From contig CAYRCC010000004.1 of assembly GCA_964422725.1 (NCBI GenBank), positions 14,616 through 78,615 on the forward strand: 64,000 nucleotides of DNA, read 5' to 3'. The position numbers were made by a program, and so were the translations under genes. The notes beneath the pieces were generated by a model, which was not told where the DNA came from, did not search any database, and worked only from the letters and a program-made list of their open reading frames with translations. Positions 19,736 through 28,317 of this stretch are shown piece by piece; the first letter of the stretch is position 1; every line of letters starts with the position of its first letter. The DNA comes from CAKSNH01 sp964422725. Lineage in GTDB: Bacteria > Bacillota > Clostridia > UBA1381.

Positions 19736-19773
19736 TTGTAAATAATTATACAACTTTATGAATAAAAATGCAA
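19736..19773 (-). promoter_or_regulatory. arg operon promoter with ARG-box-like operator
   Basis: On the minus strand TTGCAT (19773-19768), a 17-base spacer and TATAAT (19750-19745). The inverted repeat TTGTAAATAATTATACAA (19736-19753) covers the -10 box. Its core TG.ATAATTATT.A matches most of the ArgR consensus TGAATAATTATTCA. Arginine-dependent repression by ArgR is inferred; no argR lies in the window. Confidence 0.72.
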
Positions 19774-19788
19774 TAGTAAATTTCAAAT

Positions 19789-20658
19789 TTAATCATCATT
19801 TTTCAAAGCCTTTAAATTTCTCAGAATAACGTTTTTACCGCGCCACGCAAACGCGCGGTTTGAATATCGGCGTTTAAACTCCTTATTTGATATATTCTCG
19901 TCGATATCGAGTGTATGTATAAGTCCGTGCACAAACTCGCAGATATCCGACACCGCGGCGTTTTTGTTATGCGGACACACGTCCTGACACACATCACAGC
20001 CCCATACGCTTGCATACTTTTTCATAAGAGTCATTTCCGACTGTGTAAGCTCGCCTTTTTTCTGCGTGATAAACGACAGGCATTTGTTAAAATCGAATTT
20101 GTGCTCTGCCGAGAGTGCGTGTCCCGGACAGCTTTGTATACACCGCATACAATTCATACACGACTGCTCCGACGGCGTATCGGATTTAAGCGGACAGCTT
20201 GTTATGATATATCCGATAAAAGTGTATGTGCCGTACACAGGGTTTATCAGAAAGCCGTTTCTGCCGATAAAGCCGAGTCCCGCCTTATATGCAAGATAGC
20301 GGTCGTTAAGCGGACTGTTGTCGGCGTATATCCGCGCGCAGTATCCGTTGTTTTCCAAAAATTCCTTTATAGGTGACAGCCGTTTGTTAACCACAATATG
20401 GTAGTCCTCGCCGCGCGCGTATTTTGAGATGTTCGACGGTTCGGAGCCGGCGTAATACGGAAAAAGGCACACGATTATTGATTTTGCCTCGGGCATAAGC
20501 AAAAACGGGTTTATGCGTACATTCGCATCAGGCTCTGTCATAGGCACAGTCCCGTATCGGCGCAAGACAGAACCGAGGTCGGCAAAGACCTCGGCTTCAG
20601 CTACACCGATTTGAGAAATTCCGGCTTCATATGCAAGTTTGATAATTTTTTCTTTCAT
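19789..20658 (-). CDS. queG: epoxyqueuosine reductase-like iron-sulfur protein (QueG, short form)
   Basis: 289 residues. The N-terminal cobalamin-binding-type domain contains YARGEDYH and DNSPLNDRYLAYKAGLGFIGRNG, motifs of QueG. Two [4Fe-4S] sets follow: CMNCMRCIQSCP and CDVCQDVCPHN. QueG reduces epoxyqueuosine to queuosine in tRNA, the last step of that pathway. The protein is about 90 residues shorter than the E. coli enzyme and lacks its C-terminal repeat region; short forms are common in Clostridia. Its ATG overlaps the stop of the thioredoxin gene (ATGA), so the two are coupled. No other queuosine genes are near, so a related reductase role remains possible. Confidence 0.85.
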   Translation of the reverse strand: MKEKIIKLAYEAGISQIGVAEAEVFADLGSVLRRYGTVPMTEPDANVRINPFLLMPEAKSIIVCLFPYYAGSEPSNISKYARGEDYHIVVNKRLSPIKEFLENNGYCARIYADNSPLNDRYLAYKAGLGFIGRNGFLINPVYGTYTFIGYIITSCPLKSDTPSEQSCMNCMRCIQSCPGHALSAEHKFDFNKCLSFITQKKGELTQSEMTLMKKYASVWGCDVCQDVCPHNKNAAVSDICEFVHGLIHTLDIDENISNKEFKRRYSNRAFAWRGKNVILRNLKALKNDD

Positions 20659-20972
20659 ATATATTTTTCAATCATTTCTTCAAGCTCGTCGCGGCTCTGC
20701 ACACCCACTGTCCTTTCGAGAACTTTTCCGTTTTTCAAAACAACAATCGTCGGAATTGATACAACGGCTGCCTCCGAGGCAAGCTCGCCCTCAAGCTCCA
20801 CATTCACCTTTCCGACTTTAATCTTCCCGTCATACGTTTCAGCAAGCTCGTCCACAATCGGCGAAACCATACTGCACGGTCCGCACCACGATGCCCAGTA
20901 ATCGAGAAGTACCGGAAGAGCCGAGTGTACAACCTCTTTTTCGTAATTCTGTTTTGTTATATCAACAACCAT
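20655..20972 (-). CDS. trxA: thioredoxin
   Basis: 105 residues: one thioredoxin domain with the redox site WCGPC (in DYWASWCGPCSMVSP), the cis-proline motif VVSIPTIVVLKNG, and a C-terminal helix. Dithiol reductant in the cytoplasm. I place the start at ATG 20972 with GAGGG upstream; the longer frame to 21014 has no support and would add a non-thioredoxin tail. It overlaps queG by 4 bases, so it may supply electrons to its neighbours, though this is only suggested by context. Confidence 0.93.
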   Translation of the reverse strand: MVVDITKQNYEKEVVHSALPVLLDYWASWCGPCSMVSPIVDELAETYDGKIKVGKVNVELEGELASEAAVVSIPTIVVLKNGKVLERTVGVQSRDELEEMIEKYI

Positions 20973-21010
20973 AATTATCCCTCTTTTCTGTGAAAAACCT
21001 TTTTTGGCGG

Positions 21011-21589
21011 TCATTCCGCCGGAAACGACGTATAACGCTGATTTATTCCGCCGACGGACTCGGTATCGGAATTAAGCACGATGTTTTCCTCAAATACGTT
21101 CTTTTCGGAGTTGAACGTATAGCGGATTACGGAAAAGCTCGCGCTTGACGATTTCACGAGAACGATATTGGGAATTTCTTTTCCGCTTTCGTCGTAGTAA
21201 TCCATAATTTCAAAGTAGACGTTTCCGAGTTTAACGTTTTCGTCAAACAGGGTAAACGTTTCTATACCGTCGGTAACCTCCAAAACCCAGTCCTGACCGT
21301 CGTCCCAGATTATATTTCCGTTTTTGTCGGTCTGCGCCGACGTGCATAAGCGGATATTTTCCTCAATCCCGTCAGCATCAATATCATATCCGTACGAACC
21401 GATTTTTGACCAATTTGCGCCGATTTTGCTCTGTTCGCCGGCAGATATTGCATTTATGTCGGGCGCGGCGGTTGCGGCGGCAACCGGACTTATTGTAGGT
21501 TCGGCGGTTGGGGCAGGTTCTTTTTGGTTTGTGCAAGCCGATATGCACAGCATAGCGCAAAATGCGCTCAGAAAAAATATTTTTTTCAA
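21011..21589 (-). CDS. hypothetical lipoprotein
   Basis: About 192 residues from TTG 21589 (AAAGGGTGA upstream). Lipoprotein signal LKKIFFLSAFCAMLCISAC with lipobox ISAC, then a spacer rich in P, T, E and A, then a soluble beta-rich domain containing DIDADGIEENIRL, a short acidic loop that looks like a calcium-binding turn. I do not recognise the family. It lies between yigZ and trxA with gaps of about 39 bases on each side, all in the same direction, so it is co-transcribed with redox and housekeeping genes. Confidence 0.75.
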   Translation of the reverse strand: MKKIFFLSAFCAMLCISACTNQKEPAPTAEPTISPVAAATAAPDINAISAGEQSKIGANWSKIGSYGYDIDADGIEENIRLCTSAQTDKNGNIIWDDGQDWVLEVTDGIETFTLFDENVKLGNVYFEIMDYYDESGKEIPNIVLVKSSSASFSVIRYTFNSEKNVFEENIVLNSDTESVGGINQRYTSFPAE

Positions 21590-21628
21590 AACTATCACCC
21601 TTTCAAGTATTTGCATAAACAATAAATA

Positions 21629-22270
21629 TTATTCAAGGTCGACAAAGCTCTGCTCGGTAATACTGCACACCGCGCGCGCATTCGTCAAATCTGTAACCTT
21701 ATGTATAAAATCCTGTGTATCGCCGCATTTACAGCAAACGAAAAAAGTAACATCATTATCATACACAGTATCCCTAAGCATATATCCCTCAGACGAAACC
21801 ATATATTGTATTTTCCCCACCAATGTATAGTCAACCTTTACAGCCACAACGTCGCACAGCGTGCGCATAACTATTTTTGCATTTTCCAGTCCTTGCCTTG
21901 CCGCCGTACCGTAAGCGTGTACGAGTCCGCCCGTACCGAGGAGTATTCCGCCGAAATATCTGGTCACTACAACCGCCGCGTCGACAATTCCCTCCTTGCG
22001 TATCGTATCGAGCACAGGCATACCTGCCGTACCCTGCGGTTCGCCGTCGTCGCTGTAGCGGAATATATTGTTTTTGTCAATAACATACGCATAGACGTTG
22101 TGCCGCGCGTCACTGTATTTTGACTTTATGCTGTTTACAAACGCAATTGCATCATCTTCGTTGTCCACAGGCATTACGCTTGCTATAAACTTCGACTTTT
22201 TCTCAACCAACAGCGACTCACCCGAATGTGCCACCGTTTTATAACATAACTTTTCCGAAATATCAATCAC
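21629..22270 (-). CDS. yigZ: YigZ/IMPACT-family protein
   Basis: 213 residues. The N-terminal UPF0029 domain is recognised by KKSKFIASV, ARHNVYAYV, RYSDDGEPQGTAGMPVL and VVVTRYFGGILLGTGGL; a second ferredoxin-like domain follows. The family is related to eukaryotic IMPACT, a modulator of the Gcn2 kinase; the bacterial role is unclear. The start GTG 22270 lies directly after GGAAAGG, which is tight, and no better start is in frame. It follows hflX by 15 bases. Confidence 0.92.
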   Translation of the reverse strand: MIDISEKLCYKTVAHSGESLLVEKKSKFIASVMPVDNEDDAIAFVNSIKSKYSDARHNVYAYVIDKNNIFRYSDDGEPQGTAGMPVLDTIRKEGIVDAAVVVTRYFGGILLGTGGLVHAYGTAARQGLENAKIVMRTLCDVVAVKVDYTLVGKIQYMVSSEGYMLRDTVYDNDVTFFVCCKCGDTQDFIHKVTDLTNARAVCSITEQSFVDLE

Positions 22271-22285
22271 CCTTTCCGAAATACA

Positions 22286-23560
22286 TTATATAATGTAGTT
22301 TCTCAATCTGTCATATGTTTCAGTGTCTGCAAGGAGCGTTATTTCAATTCCGTTTTCCGCGTAATTCTCCGTTAAAACCTTTTGCGTGTCGTGAAGCCGG
22401 CTCAAAAGCGCGCCCTCGCTGTACGGCAAAAGTACACTGATTTCACTTTTTTTACCGGGCGCAACCTCCGCAATCGCCTCAAGCAGTCCGTCTATATTTA
22501 TTCTGCGTTTTGCGGAAATGTGCACATTTGCATTATATGTTTCTATATCCGTATGACGAAAAACCTCACTGTCGAGCTTGTCCGTTTTGTTAAATACACC
22601 TATAACGGGCTTTGCGTCCGCGCCGATATCCGTCAGTACCGACTCCACCACGTGTATCTGCGTATCGCGCTCGGGATTTGAATCGTCTATAACGTGCAGC
22701 AGTATATCCGCAACCGCCGCCTCTTCAAGGGTAGACTTAAACGCCTCAACCAAATGGTGCGGCAGCTTGCGTATAAATCCCACTGTATCGACAACTAGTA
22801 TTTTTCGGTTGTCAGAGAGAGTAATTGCTCTTGAGGTCGGGTCAAGAGTTGCGAAAAGCTTATTTTCGGCAAAAACTCCGGCATCGGTAAGCGTATTGAG
22901 CAGTGTGGATTTGCCCGAATTTGTATAGCCTACCAGTGCGGCGGTTATAACGCCGTCTTTTTTGCGGCGTGTACGAATGAGGTCGCGGTGTTTTTTAAGC
23001 TCGCGTATTTCCTCCTCAAGCGCGGAAATCCTGTGGCGTATATGCCGGCGGTCGGTTTCGAGCTTTGTTTCACCCGGTCCGCGCGTGCCTATTCCGGCAC
23101 CGGTCCGCGACATCTGTGTACCCAGTCCGCGCAATCTCGGCAGACGGTATTTAAGCTGTGCCAGCTCTACCTGTAATTTTCCCTCGCCGCTTTTTGCACG
23201 CATTGCGAAAATATCGAGTATAAGCAGTGAACGGTCAAGCACGCGCACCTGCAAAAATTCGGCTATATTTCTCAGCTGTACCGGTGACAGCTCATCGTCG
23301 AAAATAACCATATCCGCCTCTGTCTGCTCAATCGCCATTTTAAGCTCCGACAACTTCCCCTCGCCCATATAAATCGCCGGATCAATATCCGTTTTATTCT
23401 GCACAACGTGCATAACAACCTCACCGCCGGCGGTTTTGGCAAGTTCTTCAAGCTCGTGCATAGATTCGTCGGTAGTATCCTTCAGTCTGTCGAGCTTGCC
23501 CGTATGTACTCCGGCAAGTATAACACGTTCTTTCTTTTGTTCGTTGGATTTAGTTTCCAT
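22286..23560 (-). CDS. hflX: GTPase HflX (ribosome-associated)
   Basis: About 424 residues. The N-terminal HflX domain contains GEGKLSEL and the IFDDELSPVQLRNI region; then the Gly-rich linker LPRLRGLGTQMSRTGAGIG and RGPGETKLETDRR; then a G domain with GYTNSGKST (G1), DTVGFIRKLP (G3) and NKTDKL (G4). HflX binds the 50S subunit and splits stalled ribosomes. The start is ATG 23560 (METKSNEQ), with AGAGG upstream; the longer frame has no ribosome site. It heads the minus-strand operon hflX-yigZ-lipoprotein-trxA-queG and is divergent from secA. Confidence 0.94.
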   Translation of the reverse strand: METKSNEQKKERVILAGVHTGKLDRLKDTTDESMHELEELAKTAGGEVVMHVVQNKTDIDPAIYMGEGKLSELKMAIEQTEADMVIFDDELSPVQLRNIAEFLQVRVLDRSLLILDIFAMRAKSGEGKLQVELAQLKYRLPRLRGLGTQMSRTGAGIGTRGPGETKLETDRRHIRHRISALEEEIRELKKHRDLIRTRRKKDGVITAALVGYTNSGKSTLLNTLTDAGVFAENKLFATLDPTSRAITLSDNRKILVVDTVGFIRKLPHHLVEAFKSTLEEAAVADILLHVIDDSNPERDTQIHVVESVLTDIGADAKPVIGVFNKTDKLDSEVFRHTDIETYNANVHISAKRRINIDGLLEAIAEVAPGKKSEISVLLPYSEGALLSRLHDTQKVLTENYAENGIEITLLADTETYDRLRNYII

Positions 23561-23693
23561 AAAATACCTCTGATATCGTCGTTGATTTAATAACATTATT
23601 AACTATTTTAACACAAAACAAACATTATGTACATAATTAATGTTGAAAATTTTAAAAAATATTAAAAAAGTAGTAGTAAAATCAAATTTAATA

Positions 23694-23702
23694 TGTTATA
23701 AT
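23694..23702 (+). promoter_or_regulatory. extended -10 promoter of secA
   Basis: TGTTATAAT is an extended -10 (TGn + TATAAT, 23697-23702). The -35 position is poor, as is usual with extended -10 promoters. It lies about 80 bases before the secA start. Confidence 0.5.
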
Positions 23703-23781
23703 ACATAATGGGTTTTTGTTTGTCGCAAAAAATTATTATGTAAAAAGTATTTTTAAATATATCTATGAGGTGAACGTTATA

Positions 23782-26505
23782 ATGAAACTTTTTGACAAAA
23801 TTTTCGGAACATACTCCGATAGGGAACTCAAGCGTATCAAGCCTATTGCCGATGCGGTAATGGAGTATGACGAGGATATGCAAAAGCTGTCCGATTCACA
23901 GCTGCGCGCAAAAACGGACGAGTTTAAAAAACGTATTTCCGACGGTGAAAGTCTGGACAGTATTTTGCCGGAGGCATATGCGGTTGTACGTGAGGCATCG
24001 TGGCGTGTACTCGGAATGAAACATTTTTATGTACAGGTTATCGGCGGTATCATTCTTCACCAGGGAAGAATCGCGGAAATGAAAACAGGTGAGGGTAAAA
24101 CTCTTATGTCCACTCTTCCGGCGTATCTGAACGCACTGACGGGTAAGGGTGTACATATCGTTACCGTTAACGATTACCTTGCAAAGCGTGACAGTGAATG
24201 GATGGGAAAGGTATACAGATTTTTGGGGCTTACCGTCGGTCTTATCATTCACGACCTCGACCAGGAGCAAAGAAGAGCCGCATACAACTCCGACATTACC
24301 TACGGAACAAACAACGAGCTTGGTTTTGACTATCTGCGTGACAATATGGTCATTTACAAGGAACAAATGGTACAGCGCGGACACAATTATGCCATCGTCG
24401 ACGAGATTGACTCCATTTTGATAGACGAAGCAAGAACTCCGCTTATCATTTCGGGTATGGGCAAAGAGTCGAGCGAGCTTTATAAAATAGCGGATATGTT
24501 CGTAAAACGTCTTACAAAATTGGTTGTCACCGAGCATGATGACAAGCAAAACGATGAAGATATGGACATTGATGCGGACTATATTGTCGATGAAAAAGCC
24601 AATACGGCGGCTCTCACCGACAAAGGTATCAAAAAAGCCGAACAGGGATTCGGAATAGAGAATCTTTCCGATCCGGCAAATATGACACTTCAGCACCACA
24701 TAAATCAGGCACTGCGTGCCAACGGCTGTATGCACCGCGACCAACAATACGTTGTAAAAGACGGTGAGGTTATGATTGTCGATGAATTTACGGGACGTAT
24801 TATGCCGGGCAGACGCTACAGCGACGGTCTGCATCAGGCTATCGAAGCAAAAGAGGGCGTTAAAATCGAAAACGAAAGCAAGACTCTCGCAACGATTACT
24901 TTCCAGAATTTCTTCAGATTGTACGGCAAGCTCTCCGGCATGACCGGTACCGCGCTTACCGAGGAAGAAGAATTTCAGCATATTTACAAGCTTGACGTGG
25001 TTGTTGTACCTACGAATAAGCCTATAGCACGTGTAGACGAGCACGACGTTGTTTACAAAACCGAAAACGGAAAATTCAACGCCGTTATCGAGCAAATCAA
25101 AGAATGTCATGCAAAGGGACAGCCTGTGCTTGTCGGCACTGTTAATATCGACAAATCCGAAAAACTGTCCGCAATGCTCAAACGTCAGGGTATCAAGCAC
25201 GAGGTGCTCAACGCAAAGTTCCACGAAAAAGAGGCGGAAATAGTAGCACAGGCCGGCAAAAAAGGCGCTGTTACGATTGCAACGAATATGGCAGGCCGCG
25301 GTACGGATATTGCGCTTGGCGGCAATGCCGAATATATGGCAAAGCACGAACTTGTAAAAATGGGGATGGACGATGAGCTTATCAATGAGGCTATGGGTTT
25401 TGCGGAAACGGACGATGCGCAAATCCTTGAGGCAAGAGCTAAATATCAGGAGCTGTATAATAAGTTTAAGGAACTGATTAAGCCGGAGCAGGAGGAGGTT
25501 ATCGCGGCAGGCGGTCTGTATATTGTTGGTACCGAACGGCACGAATCCCGCCGTATCGACAACCAGCTCAGAGGTCGTTCCGGACGTCAGGGTGACCCGG
25601 GTGCATCAAAGTTCTTCCTATCGCTCGAAGATGACCTTATGCGTATATTCGGTTCGGATAAAGTCAAAAATATGGTAGAAATGCTCGGACTTGAAGAGGA
25701 CCAGCCGATTGAGGCAAAAATGCTGACAAAGGCAATCGAAAACGCTCAGCGTAACCTTGAAAGCCGAAACTTTGACTCACGTAAGCACGTACTCCAGTAC
25801 GACGAGGTTATGAACGAACAGCGTAAGATTATTTACAAACAGCGTCAGATGGTACTTGACGGCGAGGATATCAAGTCAACAATTCTCTCTATGATAGACA
25901 GCAGTGTTGACAGTATACTTGATGACTATATAGGCATTTCCGACATTCCGGAAAATTGGAACATTCAGGCTATAAAAGATTTTGCAAACACCACTCTTGC
26001 GGCGCGCGACGAATTTGATATAACCGACGAAGAAATGGAAACAATCAAAAAAGATGATATACGCAGCAGACTCATCGAAATCGGTAAAAAGCGTCACGCG
26101 GAACAGGAAGAAATATTCGGCAGTCAAATGCGTGAGCTTGAGCGCGTAATTATGCTCCAAGTCGTTGACACCAAATGGATGGATCACATTGACGAAATGG
26201 AACACGTTAAGCACGAAATCGGACTTCGTGCATATGCACAGCACGACCCTGTTGTTGAATACAGAAACGCCGGCAGTGATTTGTACGAGGAAATGCTCAA
26301 CATAATCAGAAAAGAAACCGTTCGCTATGTGCTTAATGCACGCCCTACTCAAAGAATAGAACGCGAACAAGTTGCAAAGCCTTTGGATACCGGCAGTGAC
26401 GGTTCACTTGCAAAACAGCCTAAAAAGGCAAACGACAAAGTGGGCAGAAATGATCTTTGTCCTTGCGGAAGCGGCAAAAAATATAAGCAGTGTTGCGGCA
26501 AATAA
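23782..26505 (+). CDS. secA: preprotein translocase ATPase SecA
   Basis: 907 residues, full length. It drives Sec-dependent export through SecYEG, which the large secreted proteins in this window will need. Visible: MKTGEGKTL (Walker A), VDEIDSILIDEARTPLIISG (DEAD-like Walker B region), the preprotein cross-linking domain, GRIMPGRRYSDGLHQAIEAKEG, ATNMAGRGTDIALGG and LRGRSGRQGDPG, the helical wing and scaffold, and a C-terminal SEC-C zinc motif CPCGSGKKYKQCC. The start is ATG 23782 (MKLFDKIFG) with GAGGTG upstream; the frame extends to 23716 but without support. First gene of secA-small membrane protein-prfB. Confidence 0.97.
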   Translation: MKLFDKIFGTYSDRELKRIKPIADAVMEYDEDMQKLSDSQLRAKTDEFKKRISDGESLDSILPEAYAVVREASWRVLGMKHFYVQVIGGIILHQGRIAEMKTGEGKTLMSTLPAYLNALTGKGVHIVTVNDYLAKRDSEWMGKVYRFLGLTVGLIIHDLDQEQRRAAYNSDITYGTNNELGFDYLRDNMVIYKEQMVQRGHNYAIVDEIDSILIDEARTPLIISGMGKESSELYKIADMFVKRLTKLVVTEHDDKQNDEDMDIDADYIVDEKANTAALTDKGIKKAEQGFGIENLSDPANMTLQHHINQALRANGCMHRDQQYVVKDGEVMIVDEFTGRIMPGRRYSDGLHQAIEAKEGVKIENESKTLATITFQNFFRLYGKLSGMTGTALTEEEEFQHIYKLDVVVVPTNKPIARVDEHDVVYKTENGKFNAVIEQIKECHAKGQPVLVGTVNIDKSEKLSAMLKRQGIKHEVLNAKFHEKEAEIVAQAGKKGAVTIATNMAGRGTDIALGGNAEYMAKHELVKMGMDDELINEAMGFAETDDAQILEARAKYQELYNKFKELIKPEQEEVIAAGGLYIVGTERHESRRIDNQLRGRSGRQGDPGASKFFLSLEDDLMRIFGSDKVKNMVEMLGLEEDQPIEAKMLTKAIENAQRNLESRNFDSRKHVLQYDEVMNEQRKIIYKQRQMVLDGEDIKSTILSMIDSSVDSILDDYIGISDIPENWNIQAIKDFANTTLAARDEFDITDEEMETIKKDDIRSRLIEIGKKRHAEQEEIFGSQMRELERVIMLQVVDTKWMDHIDEMEHVKHEIGLRAYAQHDPVVEYRNAGSDLYEEMLNIIRKETVRYVLNARPTQRIEREQVAKPLDTGSDGSLAKQPKKANDKVGRNDLCPCGSGKKYKQCCGK

Positions 26506-26543
26506 TCAGCAATATTTGCCGAATTGATAGGAGATATGTATAA

Positions 26544-26798
26544 ATGAAAGTTTACAGAAACATAGCTGTTGCAGTGATTATTGTTTTTGTATCTGCTTTA
26601 GTCGGATTATTGCTTAATCCCGATATGGCACCTGATTTTCTGCATTATAAGCTTGAACCTAACGAAGGTAATACTGTGGGTACGGTTTATGCTATTGCGG
26701 TTTTTGCGGCAGCAATGACCGCAATAGCGGTGTGGAATTTGAAAAACATTATAAATAAAATAATTCAATTTAAAAATAATAAAAAGGACGTGAAATAA
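26544..26798 (+). CDS. small two-helix membrane protein
   Basis: 84 residues with AGGAG upstream. Two hydrophobic segments (about residues 7-24 and 46-66) joined by a polar loop, and a Lys/Asn-rich C-terminus. It sits between secA and prfB, and its stop directly abuts the prfB GTG, so translation of the two is likely coupled. I do not recognise a family. A role with the Sec machinery is possible from position only. Confidence 0.7.
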   Translation: MKVYRNIAVAVIIVFVSALVGLLLNPDMAPDFLHYKLEPNEGNTVGTVYAIAVFAAAMTAIAVWNLKNIINKIIQFKNNKKDVK

Positions 26799-27921
26799 GT
26801 GCTAGAGTATGATGAATACAGAATCAAGCTTAATGGGCTTGAAAACAGCATAAACGAATTGAGGGATTCACTTTGACATCGCATCAACGATGACAGAGGT
26901 GGAAAAACTGGAGGCGCAAGCCGCCGAAGCGGGTTTTTGGGACGATATAGAAAACTCTCAGAAAGTTCTGCAAAAAACCAAACAACTGAAAGACAAAATC
27001 GAAAGATACAACAGGCTCAAAAGTGACTGGGAGGATACCCTGGTACTCATTGACCTTGCAAATGAGGAAAACGACGAAAGTATGCTTGACGAAGTTACGG
27101 CGGCGGTTAATAACGTTTGTGACGAGCTTGACAAGATGATGCTTGAAACACTTTTAAGCGGTAATTACGATAAAAACAACGCAATTATGACGTTTCACGC
27201 CGGCGCTGGCGGCACTGAGGCACAGGACTGGTGTGAAATGCTTATCCGTATGTATCAGATGTGGGCGCAGAAAAACGGCTACACAATGAACACTCTTGAT
27301 TACCTTGAGGGTGATGATGCCGGCGTTAAGAGTGCGACATATGAAATTATCGGACTCAACGCATACGGCTATTTGAAATCAGAAAAAGGAGTACACCGTT
27401 TGGTGCGTATTTCGCCTTTCGATTCGTCGGGCAGACGGCATACATCGTTTGCCTCTATCGAGGTTATGCCGGAAATCGACGATGATATTGAAATAAATAT
27501 CCGTCAGGAGGACTTGCGTGTCGATACATACCACGCAAGCGGTGCGGGCGTTCAGCACGTAAACAAAACGTCGTCGGCCGTGCGTATTACGCATATTCCG
27601 ACGGGTGTGGTTGTTGCGTGTCAGACACAGCGCAGTCAACACCAAAACCGCGACTATGCAATGAAAATGCTTACCGCGAAATTGGTTGAAATTGCCGAAC
27701 AGCAGCAACAGGAAAAAATCGAAGATATCAAGGGTGTGCAAAAGGAAATCGCGTGGGGAAGTCAAATACGTTCATACGTATTCCACCCTTACAATCTCGT
27801 AAAAGACCATAGAACAAACTTTGAAATGGGTAATATCGGTGCTGTTATGGACGGTGACATAAACGGATTCATAAACGCTTACCTCAAAGCCGCAAGTCTT
27901 GGACAATTGGAGCTTAAATAA
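26799..27921 (+). CDS. prfB: peptide chain release factor 2, with programmed +1 frameshift
   Basis: Ends translation at UGA and UAA. Translation starts at GTG 26799 (AAGGACG upstream) and runs to CTT TGA C at 26871-26877. The in-frame TGA at 26874 must be passed by a +1 shift on CTT, the classic RF2 autoregulation; the SD-like GAGGG sits just upstream. The second frame (26875-27921) carries the rest. The UGA-specific SPF motif (RISPFDSSGRRHTS) is present. Oddity: the catalytic loop reads SGAGVQHVNKT (codons 27547-27555), so the second glycine of GGQ is replaced by valine. The remaining family landmarks (AVRITHIPTG, QTQRSQHQNRD, WGSQIRSYVF) are intact. Last gene of the secA transcription unit. 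Confidence 0.95.
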
Positions 27922-27963
27922 GGTTTTTGAGGTGTCGGTTTTAACCGTTCCGAATGTAATAAT

Positions 27964-27997
27964 TAATGAGGTGTTGCGGTAAGCAACACCTCATTTT
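27964..27997 (+). terminator. prfB terminator, copy 1 of a 34-bp direct repeat
   Basis: A 10-bp perfect stem (GAGGTGTTGC / GCAACACCTC) with loop GGTAA, followed by ATTTT. It lies 42 bases after the prfB stop. An identical 34-base copy is at 28217-28250. Confidence 0.8.
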
Positions 27998-28216
27998 AAA
28001 GTGTAGACTTATTAGTTTTGCTTAAAATTTTTGAAGAGGTTTCGCTGTCTGCGGACAGCGACAAACTTTTTAAAAAGTTTGAACAAAACTTAAACGCTTA
28101 GGAGTTTCGTCGTCTGCGGACGACGATTTAAGGCTCCGCCTTAAAAATCCGCAAGCCTTTGAAAAGGCTTGACCTAAACTTTAATACAAAACACATTGTG
28201 TTTTGTCTACAGTCTG
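27998..28216. repeat. hairpin-rich dispersed intergenic element, copy A
   Basis: 219 bases between two identical terminator copies. It contains a chain of inverted repeats: CGCTGTC/GACAGCG (28043-28060), AAACTTTTTAAAAAGTTT (28063-28080), CGTCGTC/GACGACG (28108-28125), TAAGGC..GCCTTA (28129-28143), AAGCCTTT..AAAGGCTT (28153-28170) and ACAAAACACA..TGTGTTTTGT (28186-28206). The first 37 bases and two of the hairpins recur at 63792-64000. There is no coding frame of note, so this is a non-autonomous or structural-RNA type repeat. Confidence 0.8.
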
Positions 28217-28250
28217 TAATGAGGTGTTGCGGTAAGCAACACCTCATTTT
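28217..28250 (+). terminator. terminator hairpin, copy 2 of the 34-bp direct repeat
   Basis: Identical for 34 bases to 27964-27997 and followed by TTTTTGATTTT. With copy 1 it brackets the hairpin-rich element. It can still stop plus-strand transcription. Confidence 0.75.
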
Positions 28251-28271
28251 TGATTTTACCGCAAACAAAAA

Positions 28272-28303
28272 ACTTCGGATTCTGCCAAAGCAAAATCCGA
28301 AGT
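28272..28303 (-). terminator. terminator of the iron operon (after flavodoxin)
   Basis: 10-bp stem ACTTCGGATT / AATCCGAAGT with a 12-base loop; on the minus strand it is followed by TTTTTTG. It lies 15 bases after the flavodoxin stop at 28318. Confidence 0.85.
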
Positions 28304-28317
28304 CCTCTTTTATTTCC

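Noticed and set aside
23896..25542. 548-codon open frame antisense to secA
   Set aside because: Lies wholly within the well-supported secA gene, with no ribosome site and a composition typical of an antisense shadow.
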